This document shows, piece after piece, positions 52,785 to 64,000 of a DNA stretch of 64,000 nucleotides. Every line of letters begins with the position of its first letter. Within the stretch, counting starts at the first letter, position 1. The notes under the pieces are model-generated. The model saw nothing but the letters and a program-made list of their open reading frames with translations, searched no databases and was not told where the DNA came from. Origin of the DNA: Ariolimax columbianus (lineage: Eukaryota; Mollusca; Gastropoda; Stylommatophora; Arionidae); assembly GCA_036924085.1 (NCBI GenBank), contig JAVGWX010000005.1, positions 76,521,047 to 76,585,046 of the forward strand, read 5' to 3'. Made by a program: the position numbers and the translations under genes.

Positions 52785-53987
52785 AGTCGTGGAGTACTTA
52801 CACACATGGTTACTCAGATGAAGGGCTATCATGTGAAACTCCAGTTAATGTATGCATTTGCATAAAATGTGTTTCATTTACCGTTATCCTTGGGAAACGG
52901 AGATTTGAATAATTAGGGGGTAGGGTATAGAGATGGAGGAATGACCAGATGTTAAAAATTCCTTCGAATTCGTTGTCTGAAGTACACGCCAGACAATGAG
53001 CGCGACGGTCAGTCTTCGCTTCAGACTGATCGAGATCAAAGGGACATTTCCGACCAGAGAAACGGACAGAACGGACACGAGACGCAGGATAGCTGGATTC
53101 GCCAGGTAATGATTACGCGACTCAGGGAAACACGTGGACGCGATTTTCGGTCAAAATCTGACCAGGTAGCTTTGATTCGGGGAATTTGTGGAAACAGCGG
53201 TAAATTAGTTAGATCAGAACACTCGGTTTTGATTCCTCGTGACAAAGACTGCACCTGGACTAGTAGGGTTACAGCATGACGTAATTCGATAGGTGGACGA
53301 TTCGGTTTTTGACTTTTGACTCAGACATAGTTTAGTATCTGATTAAATTAGAACTTAGTCATAGTTTAGTGACATAGTTTAGTATCTGATTAAGTTACAA
53401 CTTAGTCATAGTTTAGGGACATAGTTTAGTACCTGATTAAGTTAGAACTTAGTCATAGTTTAGTATCTTTTGAAGGGGGCATTAACAGGTGCTCATCTGT
53501 GGGGCACGAGCAGGAGTGAAAGTTGATGGCATTTGATCATGTTTGTGTGCAAATATTTTGACAAGCGTATTACTTGCACTTTAATTGATTGTTGTTGGTT
53601 TGTTTAAACATGATTATGTGTCCTGACATAAGTATCAAGGTGTGATACTTACGGACTGAAATACTGATATCATGAGTATGCGTGCAAATATTTTGACATT
53701 TGTATTTGGTGTTTGGGTTTTGACTAATGGTATTACTTGCATTTTTAGTGGGTTGTATGGTCAACATATCATGCATTGAATTTTTCTTTATTTTGTTGTT
53801 GTTTTGTTGTTTAAACATGATTACATATCCTGACAGTATCAAAGATTACATATCCTGACAGTATCAAAGTGTGATACTTACGGACTGAAATACTGATATC
53901 TGAGTATGCGTGCACATATTTTGACATTTGTATTTAGTGTTTGGGTTTCGACATTGCATGCATACATTTGTCTTTAATTTGTTGGTT

Positions 53988-54019
<32 letters not shown>

Positions 54020-54695
54020 GAATCATCATGTTTACAGGTATTTGATACAGGTTATATAGGTGATCTACAGAGCAGTATATCTCATCCAGACTGTAGGCCT
54101 CCGCAAGCACAGGTCACCACGAGTTACAGAATAAGAACTAGCATGTGGGACACTCAGCTGGACGACTTAATCGGAGATACACCATAACAAGATATATTGT
54201 TATTTTATCACATGTATGTGGAGTCTTTGCAGAGAAGACTATATTGATCAGAAGTTGTAATATTGACTATGACATATGTTGTCAAATATCGTTTTGGTGG
54301 GAAACATAAAGAATTTTGCTGTTTTCTTTGAGAGGGGATAGCTGTCAAGAAAGACATTGATAACTAGCCCGAGGATAACCCACGTAAATTCGTGGCCTCA
54401 CAGGAGTTAGTATGAAGTGAATCGTCGGTCAGGCGTGTAATGAGACCGCCTGAAAAAATTGACCTGAACTGGTCGTGTGTAACAATGAAGGTTCGTGTCA
54501 TTAGAGGAAGGCACGGGAACAGGGCGAGGTATGTTGACCTCAATGAGTAAGGAGAAATTCTTAAGGTGTTTCTGTTTTGATGAGTTAAAGGTCCCGCAGG
54601 GACAGACTTGGGTGTGTTTGACTGTAAAACGATTTAAAAGTGGTTGCTTATGTTGTAAAAACGACTAGCCACAGTGTTTTTCTTCTGCTTGTATT
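52785..54695. other. LTR element interior without coding signal
   Basis: About 1.9 kb where pol would be expected. It holds a 47-bp repeat (three units at 53325-53475, gacatagtttagtatctgat), a pair of 240-bp related blocks at 53580-53700 and 53810-53920 (gtgatacttacggactgaaa), a (TTG)n run at 53990-54020, and nothing resembling pol. Confidence 0.6.
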
Positions 54696-54707
54696 GATTG
54701 TGTATGT

Positions 54708-56912
54708 GGACAAAACAGATCCAAATGGATACAGGCCCATAAGCCTACTGAGCTGTGTCGGCAAGCTGATGGAACGGATGATAAACACCAGACTGATGTG
54801 GCATCTGGAAGAAAAACGAATACTAATTCCACAGCAAGCCGGCTTTAAACAGCACAGATCTACTGAGGACCAGGTCATCCTCATAGCCCAGGAGATAGAA
54901 GATGCCTACCAGGCACAGAAACACACAGTAGCTGTTTGGGTGGATCTGGAAAAGGCATTTGACAAAGTCTGGAAAGATGGACTTAGAGTCAAGCTAAGAA
55001 GAAGTGATGTTTGTGGGAGGATGTACAAGTGGATCAACCACTACCTCAAACAAAGAACGGCCAGTGTCCAAGTACAAGGGCAGACGAGCAAAAAGGTGAC
55101 ACTCTAGCAGGGAGTACCCCAAGGGGGTGTACTGTCACCCACACTATTCCTGGTGTATATAAACGATATTACAGAGAATATACCAAGAAGAGTCCGTAGC
55201 TCAATGTTTGCAGACGATCTGGCTATGTGGACCTCTGAAAGGAATCTCACCATAGCAAGAAATCGGATGCAGACGGCCCTAACATCGCTGGAAGAGTGGG
55301 CGAACTCATGGCTGGTCAAAATAAACGAGGAGAAAACCACATGCACAATATTCTCGCTTTCATTAGAACCCCAAAGTACCAAATTAAGTCTAAATGGCAA
55401 ATTCCTGCAGCCAAACGACAACCCAACCTATCTGGGAGTCACATTTGATCGGCGCATGACATGGAAAAGTCAGATCGAGAGAAACCGAATGAAAGCCAGA
55501 GAAAGAATGGCAATCATGAGGAAACTTGCTGGCACTAGCTGGGGAGCAGACGAAGGCATACTAAAGAAACTGTACACTGGAAGAGTGAGACCAGTTCTCG
55601 AGTATGGCATTGCGGCATCGACAACAGCAGCGAAGGCGAACTTCGATAAAGTTAACAAACTTCAAAACCAAGCCATGAGAATTATAACAGGTGGCATGAA
55701 GTCAACGCCAATTGTAGAACTTGAAAAGATTACAAAACTGCAATCCATGACCGATAGAAGAGACTGCACAGCCCAGCTGCAGTCAGAGAAACTCTGAAGA
55801 CTGACTGACCATCCAATGCACCAGAGACTAAACAATTTGGGAAATGGGAAACTAAAGCGGAGAAACTTTGCAGAAATAGCCAAAGCAAAGATGCACGAAG
55901 ATCCCATAAACGCACTAACAACACCAAAGCCCATCACTACTGTACGAAAACCTACCTGGAGGCAGGATATATTTTCAGAGGTGGTAGAAAATATACCAGG
56001 TATTGCAAACAAAAACTGCCAGACTGAAAAAGAAAGGAGAGATACTACCCTAAGCTTCATAACGAAAAGCTACCCAAGCATGGACTGGACCCATGCATAC
56101 ACCGACGGCTCTGTAACAAACACAACACAGAACGGAGGGGCAGGAGCATTCCTGAACCTACCAAATGGCAGAAAAATAACACTGTCATTCGCTACTGGTA
56201 AGTACACAAGCAATTTCAGAGCGGAGGCAGAGGCACTGAGGGCGGCAGTGGAAGAAGTGGTGACACACAGTGAAAATGAGAGCCATATAGTCCTGCTGAC
56301 AGATGCTCTCGCCGTAGTCACAGCGCTAAAAAGCCAGAAAAACACTGAGCTTAATGACTTAAGAGCAGCACTCTGCAAACTGTGCCAGCAGTCCGCACCA
56401 AAAAGGGTAGTGGTACAGTGGGTCCCATCACACTGCAACATCCAAGGCAACGAGGAGGCAGACAGACTGGCAAAAGAAGGTGCAAGACTACCACAAACAG
56501 ATACCAGTATGACGTACGAAGAGTCAAAACGGCTTATCAAAGCCAGATACATGACCAAATGGGAAACCGAACATACTGGTTACACCAAAAAGGATGCCTA
56601 TTACCAGTTGAACAGAAGAGAGCAGGTCGTTGTCTTCAGACTTCGCACTGGCCACAACAGACTGAGGTACCACCTATTCAACAAATTGAAGATAGGGTGT
56701 ACCGACGAATGCCCGTGCGGTACTGGTAAAATGACCGCTGAACATCTGCTGCAGAACTGCCCGACATACGAGGATCAGAGAGAGCAGATGTGGCCATTAC
56801 CAGTGGAACTGCAAGACAAGCTCTATGGCAGTGGGGACAGCCTCAGGATGACAGCCGCTTTTTTCGAAAAAATAATGGTTACTGTCTGACTGCGTACGCA
56901 GAAGAAGAAGAA
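54708..56912 (+). mobile_element. I/Nimb-like LINE, copy 3, inserted in the LTR element
   Basis: 2205 bp, 5' truncated. A 12-bp target duplication gattgtgtatgt lies at 54696-54707 and 56913-56924. The tail is gcgtacgcagaagaagaaga. It is the youngest layer of the nest. Confidence 0.93.
54715..56889 (+). pseudogene. I/Nimb-like RT-RNase H, single frame with two nonsense codons
   Basis: One reading frame spans the whole copy. It is broken only by TAG at 55105-55107 (copy 2 has GAG there, in TLEQGVPQGG) and TGA at 55795-55797. RT: WVDLEKAFDKVWKDGL, QGVPQGGVLSP, MFADDLAMW. RNase H: YTDGS (56100), AEAEALRAAVE, LLTDALAVV, SHCNIQGNEEAD. Terminal knuckle CPCGTG with HLLQNC. The 5' endonuclease half is absent. 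Confidence 0.92.
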
Positions 56913-57098
56913 GATTGTGTATGTATTACAAAAAGTTTATATGTATCAAATGACATGTCTTTTTATGCATGTACGATGTGAGTGAAGTTGTAAAGAGGAG
57001 TGGAGTTTACATTTTGGATAGTAGAGACGAAAATGGTGGTTATTTGCCAGATGAAAAAAATGACCATCCATGTTTCGGTCTGTAGTTTAGGGAGGTAA

Positions 57099-58051
57099 TG
57101 TAACAGTTCCCGCCGGAGCAAGGAGTTTAGGATGCCTGAACATGTTAAAGCTTAAAGCTACCTGAATGCATGTTAAGGTCACTCACCGTCTCAGCAAAAG
57201 GAGAACAGAGTTGGGTTAAGGAATGTGGACAGGTAGAAACTGACCACTGGCCTTCCGATTTTGGTAGGGGGAGATTGATTGACAGACGAAATTGGCAGCG
57301 AGGCTTGCTGCGGGAGAATGAGTGACAGGTGTGCAAAGTGTTTCGTTCCAATTGGGATTTAAGATGACCACCACCTGAGATTGATTGGTCAAGCTCTGGC
57401 CTTGTTTGAGGATATATAACTCGAGACAAAGTTTAGCTCGTGAGGCTGGAGGAGAGATGGAGAGTGAGGGAGAGAGAGAGGCTGTATGGAGGAAAGTGAG
57501 AGAGAGAGAGACTGAATGTGGATAGTATGTTTAACTCACCGACTTAGTTAGAGGAGCGATTGATAGACGGTTGGACGAATGTTTAGTGATAGAACAGGAT
57601 CGCTCAAATGGGTGAATGAGTTTTGCATTAATAGATAATGTGAAAGTGTGTTTGTAAGCAAGGACACATTGTGAACGAGTTATGTCGAGATCGCCCGCCT
57701 GAGGGGATTTCAGTGAGGAAGAGTATTTGATAAGGTGTGTTGAAGACGCAGTTAAGGCGATGTGTGTGTGATGTAATTGCAAGGCAATAGAACTGGGTTT
57801 TAGATAGTTGGGAATTCCATCAATAGCTAATGCTTACAATTCCCGTTTTAGTATAATGTTTAGTTAAGATGATATGTATTATATTGTGTTTGTAATTTCT
57901 CTACTCATTATATGATATGAGTATGATATAATAAATATGCCACCTGCTGTGTGATATGTCATTTACTGAGTATGGTCATGATGATGTGGATGAGTGTGAG
58001 AATGTTCAAGTTAGATCACGGCCAGGGCAAAGCAATAGGGGGTCTGCTACA
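57099..58051 (+). repeat. 3' LTR
   Basis: Direct copy of 49985-50932, ending gggggtctgctaca. A short purine run gggagg sits just before it as a weak polypurine tract candidate. Confidence 0.9.
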
Positions 58052-59082
58052 CTTTCTTTAGCTAATTTGTATCCGTGCCTTATTGTTCTCGTCGGTGGTT
58101 GCATTTTGAAAGACTTGTTATAGTCTAATTTATCCTTTCATGTGATCATCTTATAAACCTGTATTGCCACATCGAGTTCTTTTCTTTACAAGGCACTGTG
58201 GCCAGTTTTTCTGAGTCTTTCCTCGTAACTGTAATTATGGAATCCCTCTATCAGTTATGTCGCTATTCTTTGTGTCCTCCTTTGCAGCATATTTATATCT
58301 CCTCTACGATAAGGACTTCACACCTGTACACAGTACTCCAATCTAGTTCTAACTAATGCTTTATACAGTTTTACTATCACCTCCTTACTCCTATGTCTAA
58401 TATTTCTGTTTTATCATACCTAACATTGCATTTGCCTCATTCACTGCTACCTGGACTTGCTTACTCACTTTACCTATAATATCTATTATAACCCCTAGGT
58501 CCCTTTCCTTATCTATCATTCTAATATTTTTCTCGCTCATTCTGTAATTATGTTTCATATTGGATCTATCCATGGGGGATCACTGTACATTTGTCTATAT
58601 TAAACTCCATTTGCCATCTCACAGACCAGTCTGTAATTGTATCTAAATCCAACCTCAATATATCTACCTCTGCTATAGAACTCCTACATAGTTTTTTATT
58701 GTCCTCAATTTTTTCAATCATGGATCCTATATCAATGTCCAAATCGTTTATATATATCAAGAAAAATATTGATCCCAAAACCGAGCCCTGTGGCACTCCA
58801 CTTTTTACTTAATACAATTCAGAGTACTCCTTATTTATGACCACTCTCTGATTTCTTCCCGTTAACCAATTTTCAATCCATTCGGCATCCTCCCCACCTA
58901 TTCCATGTGATTTTAACTTTTTAAATTATCTTCGATGAGGTACTTCATCAAAAGCCTTTGCAACATCTAGATAAATAATATCTACTGTTTCCCCCTTATA
59001 TGTCATTTTAGAAACCTCTTTCATGAATTCTAAAAGATTTGTTAAGCACGATCTCCCTCTAGCAAAACCATGCTGACTACTA

Positions 59083-59308
59083 CTGTCTACTACTGTTATA
59101 CGACATTTCTCCCATTGCTGGGGTAGTCGAGGGTTTTTAAAGGCTGAGAACTACATACCACTTTGCCACTGCTGTCGCTACGTCGTGTGCTGTGTATGTT
59201 TGTTTATTTTACCCCCAACAGAAAAACAACATATGCCATACCGGGGATTCGAACCGCTGCCCTCCTTGTCGGCAGGCAGGCCTGAAAACCATTCGGCCAC
59301 GCGCTCCT
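59083..59308 (-). mobile_element. tRNA-Ser-like SINE, family C
   Basis: On the minus strand the head reads gcgtggccgaatggttttca then gcagcggttcgaatcccc, like a tRNA-Ser A box and B box with a variable arm. A body and a tac-repeat tail follow. Target duplication catgctgacta is seen at about 59070 and 59311. It splits the CR1-like copy C. Confidence 0.8.
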
Positions 59309-59719
59309 CCATGCTGACTATTTTTGATTAGGTTTAACCTGTCTAGATGCATTTCAATGTTTTCTTTGATTATTGATTCTAACATTTTACAGACTATGCT
59401 CGTTTCCTGGATCTGATTTCTTTCCCTTTTTGAATAATGGAATCACTCCTGCATCTTTCCAATCTCTTGGAACAATCCCTTTTGCAAGTGATTGAGAACA
59501 AAATATAGCCAATGGTTTTGCTAGTTGGTCTCTAATTTCAAATAGCATTTTTGGATGGATATCATCTTGACCTGGACATGTATCCACTTTTAATCCCTCC
59601 AATTTTTTTAAAACCATGTTCTCCATAATACAAATTGATTTTAATCCCAATATATCCACTCCACATCTAAAAATTTCTATAGGCTCGGGGTTCTTGGAGC
59701 GTTTTCTTTTATGCGTGTA

Positions 59720-59999
59720 TAAGTCAATATGTATGTATGGATACACATGTGTAAACATATTGCCTTTGCAAATATCTCAAAGAAACAAAAATGTACATCA
59801 CTAACTTTTTGAAAATTTAAATCATTTTAAATTGATGTCACCACTCACTTCACAAAATGTAACTCCCACCATCTCATGGGAAATTATCATTTCATTTCAC
59901 CTCACATCATGTACAAATTTTATTTGAAATTTGTTGTTCAAATTTGAAAATTGTAATAATTTATTATGTGCAATAAAGAATTTAAAAAAAAAAAAAGGA
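59720..59999 (+). mobile_element. Poly(A)-tailed insert of unknown source
   Basis: Interrupts CR1-like copy C between about 59720 and 60000. It ends with gcaataaagaattt and then 13-14 A residues, a polyadenylation signal placed as in a retroposed transcript. The body matches nothing else in the window. The left edge is approximate. Confidence 0.55.
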
Positions 60000-60194
60000 G
60001 ACTGCCAAAATATTGATTTTGTAGATTAGCTCTCTTCCTATTTTCTCTTATTATTTTACATGTGCTATCTATGAGAGGGCCTACCTTGTCTTTCGTTCTT
60101 TGTTTATTTCTAACATAAGAAAAGAAGCTTTTAATTTTAGTCTTGATCCTATTAGCAAGTTTTTTTTTCGAAGTCAATTTTTGCTCGTTTATTA

Positions 60195-60285
60195 AAAGAC
60201 AAGTAATTGGAGCACTAATATCACATAATGGCAAGTAATTGGAGCACATATATCACATAATGGCAAGTAATTGGAGCACATAAAA
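60195..60285. repeat. 31-bp minisatellite, right half
   Basis: Three units of aagtaattggagcac-tatcacata, continuing the array at 49662-49765. Confidence 0.8.
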
Positions 60286-60519
60286 CAAATACTTCAGATA
60301 ACAGACACGATGGTAAAGTTAAATTAAATCCAGAAATGAACTTGGTCCGTACATGTGAGGAATGCACATCGCGACAAGATAGGAACTAAGGATACGGCCA
60401 GTGGAACACTCAAATAAGGTTTACCGTATCCTACATTTTCTTTAAGTTCAATTTGTAAATATAGCATATATATCAAGTTTGTTCCAGTTTCAAATAGACT
60501 ACTACGTAACAATTACAAT

Positions 60520-60800
60520 GGTCAACAATAAAAAATATGGTTCATCACTAATTAGGATAAAATGGCGAACATACATTGAGCATGTTCTTAGAATATATAG
60601 CAACAGATTCCCTTTGCAAACTTTTATGTGGTCACCATATGGCAGCAGGAAACGAGGAAGACGGAACAAAACTCTCCACATAGCAATTGTCAGACAGGTC
60701 TTCATTATTAGCTTGAACAACATTCAGGAACTGAACAGAATGTTGTTACACAGATGATACTGGAGAGCACTGGTTTCTTCTACCTGACGCCCCGCGTTTG
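60520..60800 (+). pseudogene. LINE RT C-terminus remnant
   Basis: Reads IEHVLRIYSNRFPLQTFMWS then PYGSRKRGRRNKT and QELNRMLLHR, a decayed form of the RWxGHVLRM ... GRPKxTW terminal domain of several LINE groups. Confidence 0.55.
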
Positions 60801-61375
60801 GCTCATAAAGACCATAGATTATTCCTTACTCATCACGGCTCTGAATATAAAACTACTACCACACGCGTATTAAACCATCTGAGACATACATGCTACAAAC
60901 GATCAAAAGTATATTCGTACCAACTTTCTGTTTCCAGTGTCACACATGGCCCGTGCACAACAACGAAATATCGCAACATGTGGAATAGGATACGTGGATT
61001 TAACCTTTCACATTGCTTATAATATACCTGTCCTTGCCTTCTTTATTGTTGCTGAAATTTACATGTGAAAGCTGATGCTTGTGAAAAGCGGCAAGTGTCA
61101 TTAGCAGAGACAGAGTGAGAAACGAAGGATTCAGGCATTACAGACAAGGAATAAAATGGTTTTGACATTGGAGCCTAGAAATCAGACAGCAGTACATCAA
61201 AGTAAGAGCAAGACCAAGCAAATGACGGATTGACAGAGTTAAAGAAATAACAGTTGAAGAGCGGGGATTGAAAATAACAACGATTTTACCTTTGTGTACG
61301 TGAAAGAACATTGCGTATTCCCCCACCCTCACCCTCCCCACCCCATCCAACTTTCCGATGTTAGGTATATATTTG
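60800..61375. other. Intergenic, nothing recognised
   Basis: No gene or repeat identified. Confidence 0.35.
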
Positions 61376-61379
61376 ATTA

Positions 61380-61935
61380 ATTGATAGTCTTTGCGTGAAG
61401 TTTTGTCTATGTTTGATTTTTGGATAATCCGTTTGAGATATTGGTCTATGTTTGGTGGATGCATGATCTGTGTTTCATTACTAAGGTCTTTGCGAGATGT
61501 AGGGTTTGTGTTTGATGATTGGAGAGGCTCTGTAAGATGTGCAGTCTATATTTGATGGCTGGTGAGTCTGTGTGAGATGGACAGTCTATGTTTGATGATT
61601 AGAGGTTGTGTGAGATGGGCAGTCTATGTTTGATGGCTGGAGAGTCTTTGTGAGATGTACTGTCTATGTTCGATGATTAGAGAGTGTTTGTGAGATGGGC
61701 AGTCTATGTTTGATGATTAGAGAGTGCGTGAGACGGGCAGTCTATGTTTTATGGCTGATGAGTCTGTGTGAGATGGACAGTCTATGTTTGATGGCTGGTG
61801 ATTAGGGAGTCTTTGTGAGATGCACAGTCTGTTTGATGATTAGAGAGTGTTTGTGAGATGTACAGTCGATGTTTAATGACTGGAGAGTCTTTGTGAGATG
61901 TGCTGTCTATGTTTGATGATCGGACAGTCTTTTCA
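61380..61935. repeat. 40-bp degenerate tandem repeat, about 13 copies
   Basis: Unit approximates gtctatgtttgatgattaga then gagtctttgtgagatgggca; units vary in length by several bases. Confidence 0.85.
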
Positions 61936-61939
61936 ATTA

Positions 61940-62815
61940 TTGTCACTGTTTAAATAAAGCAAAGGTAGTCCATTGCAGACTTGTTCTCATTATTGAATAC
62001 GAATTGCTAGAGAAACCATTACAGAAAGTAAGCGTCAAATTGCTTTCATAGACTTCCTGTGTCATACAGACTTAAGTGTGTCGACTACTGTTGTCGTCTT
62101 ATGCTTTGTCTTAAATAACAAGAACATACAGCATACAAAGAACAACAACAACAACATGTATTGCCCATCACATTTTCATTCCAAGTTCTGGATCACTGCT
62201 TTTGAATTATAATAAACAGATAAAAGTCAGAACAATGGAAGTCGTACAGAACAAAATCATATACACAAAGTTGTGCAGATAAAATGATATTTAGTTTCGA
62301 CATAAATGTCTTTATCGAGAATCGAGCACACAAAAACAGTGAAAGAATGTACAGACTAAGCTAAATGAGCAACATCAAATACACATCCAAATGTTTTGTG
62401 CGTAATGGTAGAGCGTTTTGAGAGCTATTCTCTCGCTGCAAAGGGCGCATGTCTCAACACACACATGCCTACCCGCTGTAAACTGGTACCGGACCTACAT
62501 TTATGAAATGCAAGCGGCGAGAAAAAGAACTGATCACACTGATATCAGAATGAATCGAGATCTCGAAAAAAAACACACTACTACTTCACTCCCGTCGGCA
62601 ATTTCCGTTACAGAACTGCCCTGATTGTTGTTTAGAACGCCTCCTTTACTGAATGGTCACCAACGACACGCATGTTTATTTCAGTGTAACATAGGCACAA
62701 GTACGAAAAACAACTAAAAAATATGAAAAAAGGTGTTTATTAAGGATTATAGATCACAATTAGGAATATCTAACATCAGAGGATTAAGAGTTGTTGTTGA
62801 TGGTATTCTTACTTT
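61940..62815. other. Intergenic, nothing recognised
   Basis: No coding signal. The (aac)n run near 62140 is the only simple feature. Confidence 0.35.
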
Positions 62816-62817
62816 AA

Positions 62818-63010
62818 TTACTTAAACTTAACGTCTTTATACTGTTTAGAAGATCCTGCAGAATCTGTATACAACCAGTTTGATTTACATTTCCTTGCTC
62901 TAAAAGCTATGCGCATGACAATATATTCGTAAATGCAATCATTGTTCCTGCCTCCATTATTTCACGTGGCAATGCATTCCAAGCATTCACCACTCTCTGA
63001 CTAAACAAAT
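62818..63010 (-). mobile_element. CR1-like LINE 3' end fragment
   Basis: cttaaacttaacgtctttat then gcaatgcattccaagcattc and cactctctgactaaacaaat, as in copy C. Confidence 0.75.
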
Positions 63011-63099
63011 ATTTCATAATATTTCCTAATATCTAAAAAAAGGATTTCCTAATATCTAATTAATAATCTAAATAACTCATTTAACTCTTGACAACATTT

Positions 63100-63330
63100 T
63101 TTAGTGGCGGGTTGCTCAGGATCTTATTATATCGCGTAACGTGGACCGGGATCCTCATAGCTGTAGTGCAATTTTATGCTCGTCAGAAAGTTTATCCCTG
63201 TTGGGATTACAGAACCGATCCCTACCATGTTGGCCAAACTGCTTTGGCACAGTCCCTTTCCAGGAAACACGATCGCTCAGTTGAGGTAGGTTTTTTACCT
63301 GACCCTCATTGTTCTTCGTACTTTCAGTAA
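63100..63330. repeat. Dispersed repeat related to 13.1 and 18.8 kb
   Basis: Shares ggccaaactgctttggcaca and the ttttacctgaccctca end with 13180-13260 and 18830-18900. Confidence 0.5.
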
Positions 63331-64000
63331 AACGGTCACAAGCAGTATTCAGATAAGCGAGAATCGTTCTCTTATTCCATTCTACTCGTTTAAATTGTTG
63401 GCTAATATTCTCAGTTGCTTTGTGTTTACCCCTGAATAAGATATTTTGGTCGTAACATGACTTGTTTCTAGCCTTGGGCCCACATAAAACTAACATTTGC
63501 TTATATGTGCCATTGTGCACATTTGCTATTCAGTTGTCGACCAATCTCTTTTATTATTACCTTCACATACTGTGTCAAGAGCTCACAGCATGGACATCAG
63601 ACATCGCAGTAAACGACGGTATCTAGGTTTTTATTTTTCTACATTTCATTTTAAACAGGAAAGGAACATAGCACCAGATGTGCTTTTTGTTTTGGAAATA
63701 TTGTGACCGTTTATTAAACTTGTATAGGCGTACAATTACATCTTTGTCTCTCTAAATTGTGGGATTTCCCACATTCCATTTATATATAATAACATATTAT
63801 TATTATTATTCTTTTCGCTTATCCTGTTTTGCCTATTATCGCCAGGTTATACATATATCTCTAGAATGGGCCCTACTGTGTGCCTCATGCACAATGGCAT
63901 TCACCACCTCAGATATTTCCGTGAGCCACCTTTTAGTGGTTGCCTCTTAGCATCGAATCCGTTGTATCTAAATAGCATTGCTTGTTGGGGTGCGGGGGTT
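63331..64000. other. Window end, nothing recognised
   Basis: No gene seen; (att)n near 63800. Confidence 0.35.

Larger units (their letters stand above)
49985..58051 (+). mobile_element. LTR retrotransposon without recognisable pol
   Basis: Two direct repeats of 948 and 953 bp begin tgtaacag and end tgatacacg/ctgctacac, with TG...CA edges. A 4-bp target duplication cttt lies at 49981-49984 and 58052-58055 and rejoins the interrupted LINE exactly. The internal part is about 6.2 kb, of which 2.2 kb is a later LINE. No protease, RT, RNase H or integrase motif is seen. Orientation is inferred from the TATA-AATAAA order and the ORFs. Confidence 0.88.
49766..60194 (-). mobile_element. CR1-like LINE, copy C, split by later insertions
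   Basis: Tail ttaacttaacg at 49766-49776. The 3' part runs to 49984, resumes at 58056, runs to about 59082, resumes at 59309 and again at about 60000, and ends near 60194. A short target duplication aaagac is seen at about 49760 and 60189. Removing the LTR element, SINE and poly(A) insert leaves about 1.9 kb collinear with copy B at 24276-26415. Confidence 0.85.
58056..60194 (-). pseudogene. CR1-like reverse transcriptase, copy C, broken and interrupted
   Basis: Minus-strand patches: FSYVRNKQRTKDKVGPLIDS (about 60150-60065), CPGQDDIHPKMLFEIRDQL (59580-59520), VPRDWKDAGVIP, and at 58800-58566 MPQGSVLGSIFFLIYINDLD then WQMEFNIDKCTV. The FADD box is lost around 58700-58720 (EKIEDNKKL where KFADDTKLF is expected). 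A SINE interrupts the region where the HGFTRGRSCL motif stood. Confidence 0.8.

Noticed and set aside
49985..58051. Plain segmental duplication instead of an LTR element
   Set aside because: TG...CA edges, the cttt target duplication and exact restoration of the interrupted LINE favour an LTR retrotransposon.

Overview
The window is animal nuclear DNA: a long spliced gene buried in retrotransposons, tRNA-derived SINEs, mariner transposons and minisatellites. There are no operons, rRNA genes or CRISPR arrays. The mixture (RTE-like, I/Nimb-like and CR1-like LINEs, several SINE families, many 20-78 bp tandem arrays) would suit a mollusc or another lophotrochozoan, but that taxonomic guess is weak; metazoan is firm.

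Positions 1-36650 (+) carry the 3' two thirds of a TMCO4-like gene (DUF726, alpha/beta-hydrolase-like membrane protein). I reconstructed eight exons by homology and splice phase: 1-16, 7346-7492, 11835-11996, 17320-17456, 20696-20780, 28068-28185, 32824-32941 and 36144-36650. They sum to exactly 1290 nt (429 codons plus stop), and every junction keeps phase. One intron has a GC donor. The serine elbow GFSLGAR and the later SGHLDY histidine are present, so the gene looks functional. Its 5' part lies left of the window.

The introns are mostly repeats. Intron 1 holds an RTE-like LINE that landed in a 54-bp minisatellite, plus SINEs. Intron 2 holds an antisense I/Nimb-like LINE. Intron 3 holds a 55-bp satellite of about 39 copies with a 605-bp internal duplication, ending about 85 bp before exon 4. 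Intron 5 holds two fused CR1-like copies. Intron 6 holds a nearly intact antisense I/Nimb-like LINE inside a 67-bp array. Intron 7 holds two adjacent mariners and a SINE.

From 36.7 to 49.6 kb lie a decayed mariner, LINE remnants, SINEs and a 36-bp minisatellite that appears to have grown from part of a dispersed repeat. From 49.66 to 60.29 kb is a nest several layers deep: a 31-bp minisatellite is split by a CR1-like LINE. That LINE is split by an LTR retrotransposon (948/953-bp LTRs, CTTT target duplication), a tRNA-Ser-like SINE and a poly(A)-tailed insert. The LTR element is in turn split by an I/Nimb-like LINE.

The LTR element has no recognisable pol. It encodes a small CCHC zinc-knuckle protein and a long hydrophilic protein I cannot place. 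It is the best candidate here for something undescribed. The last 3.7 kb hold a 40-bp array, LINE tails and a dispersed repeat.
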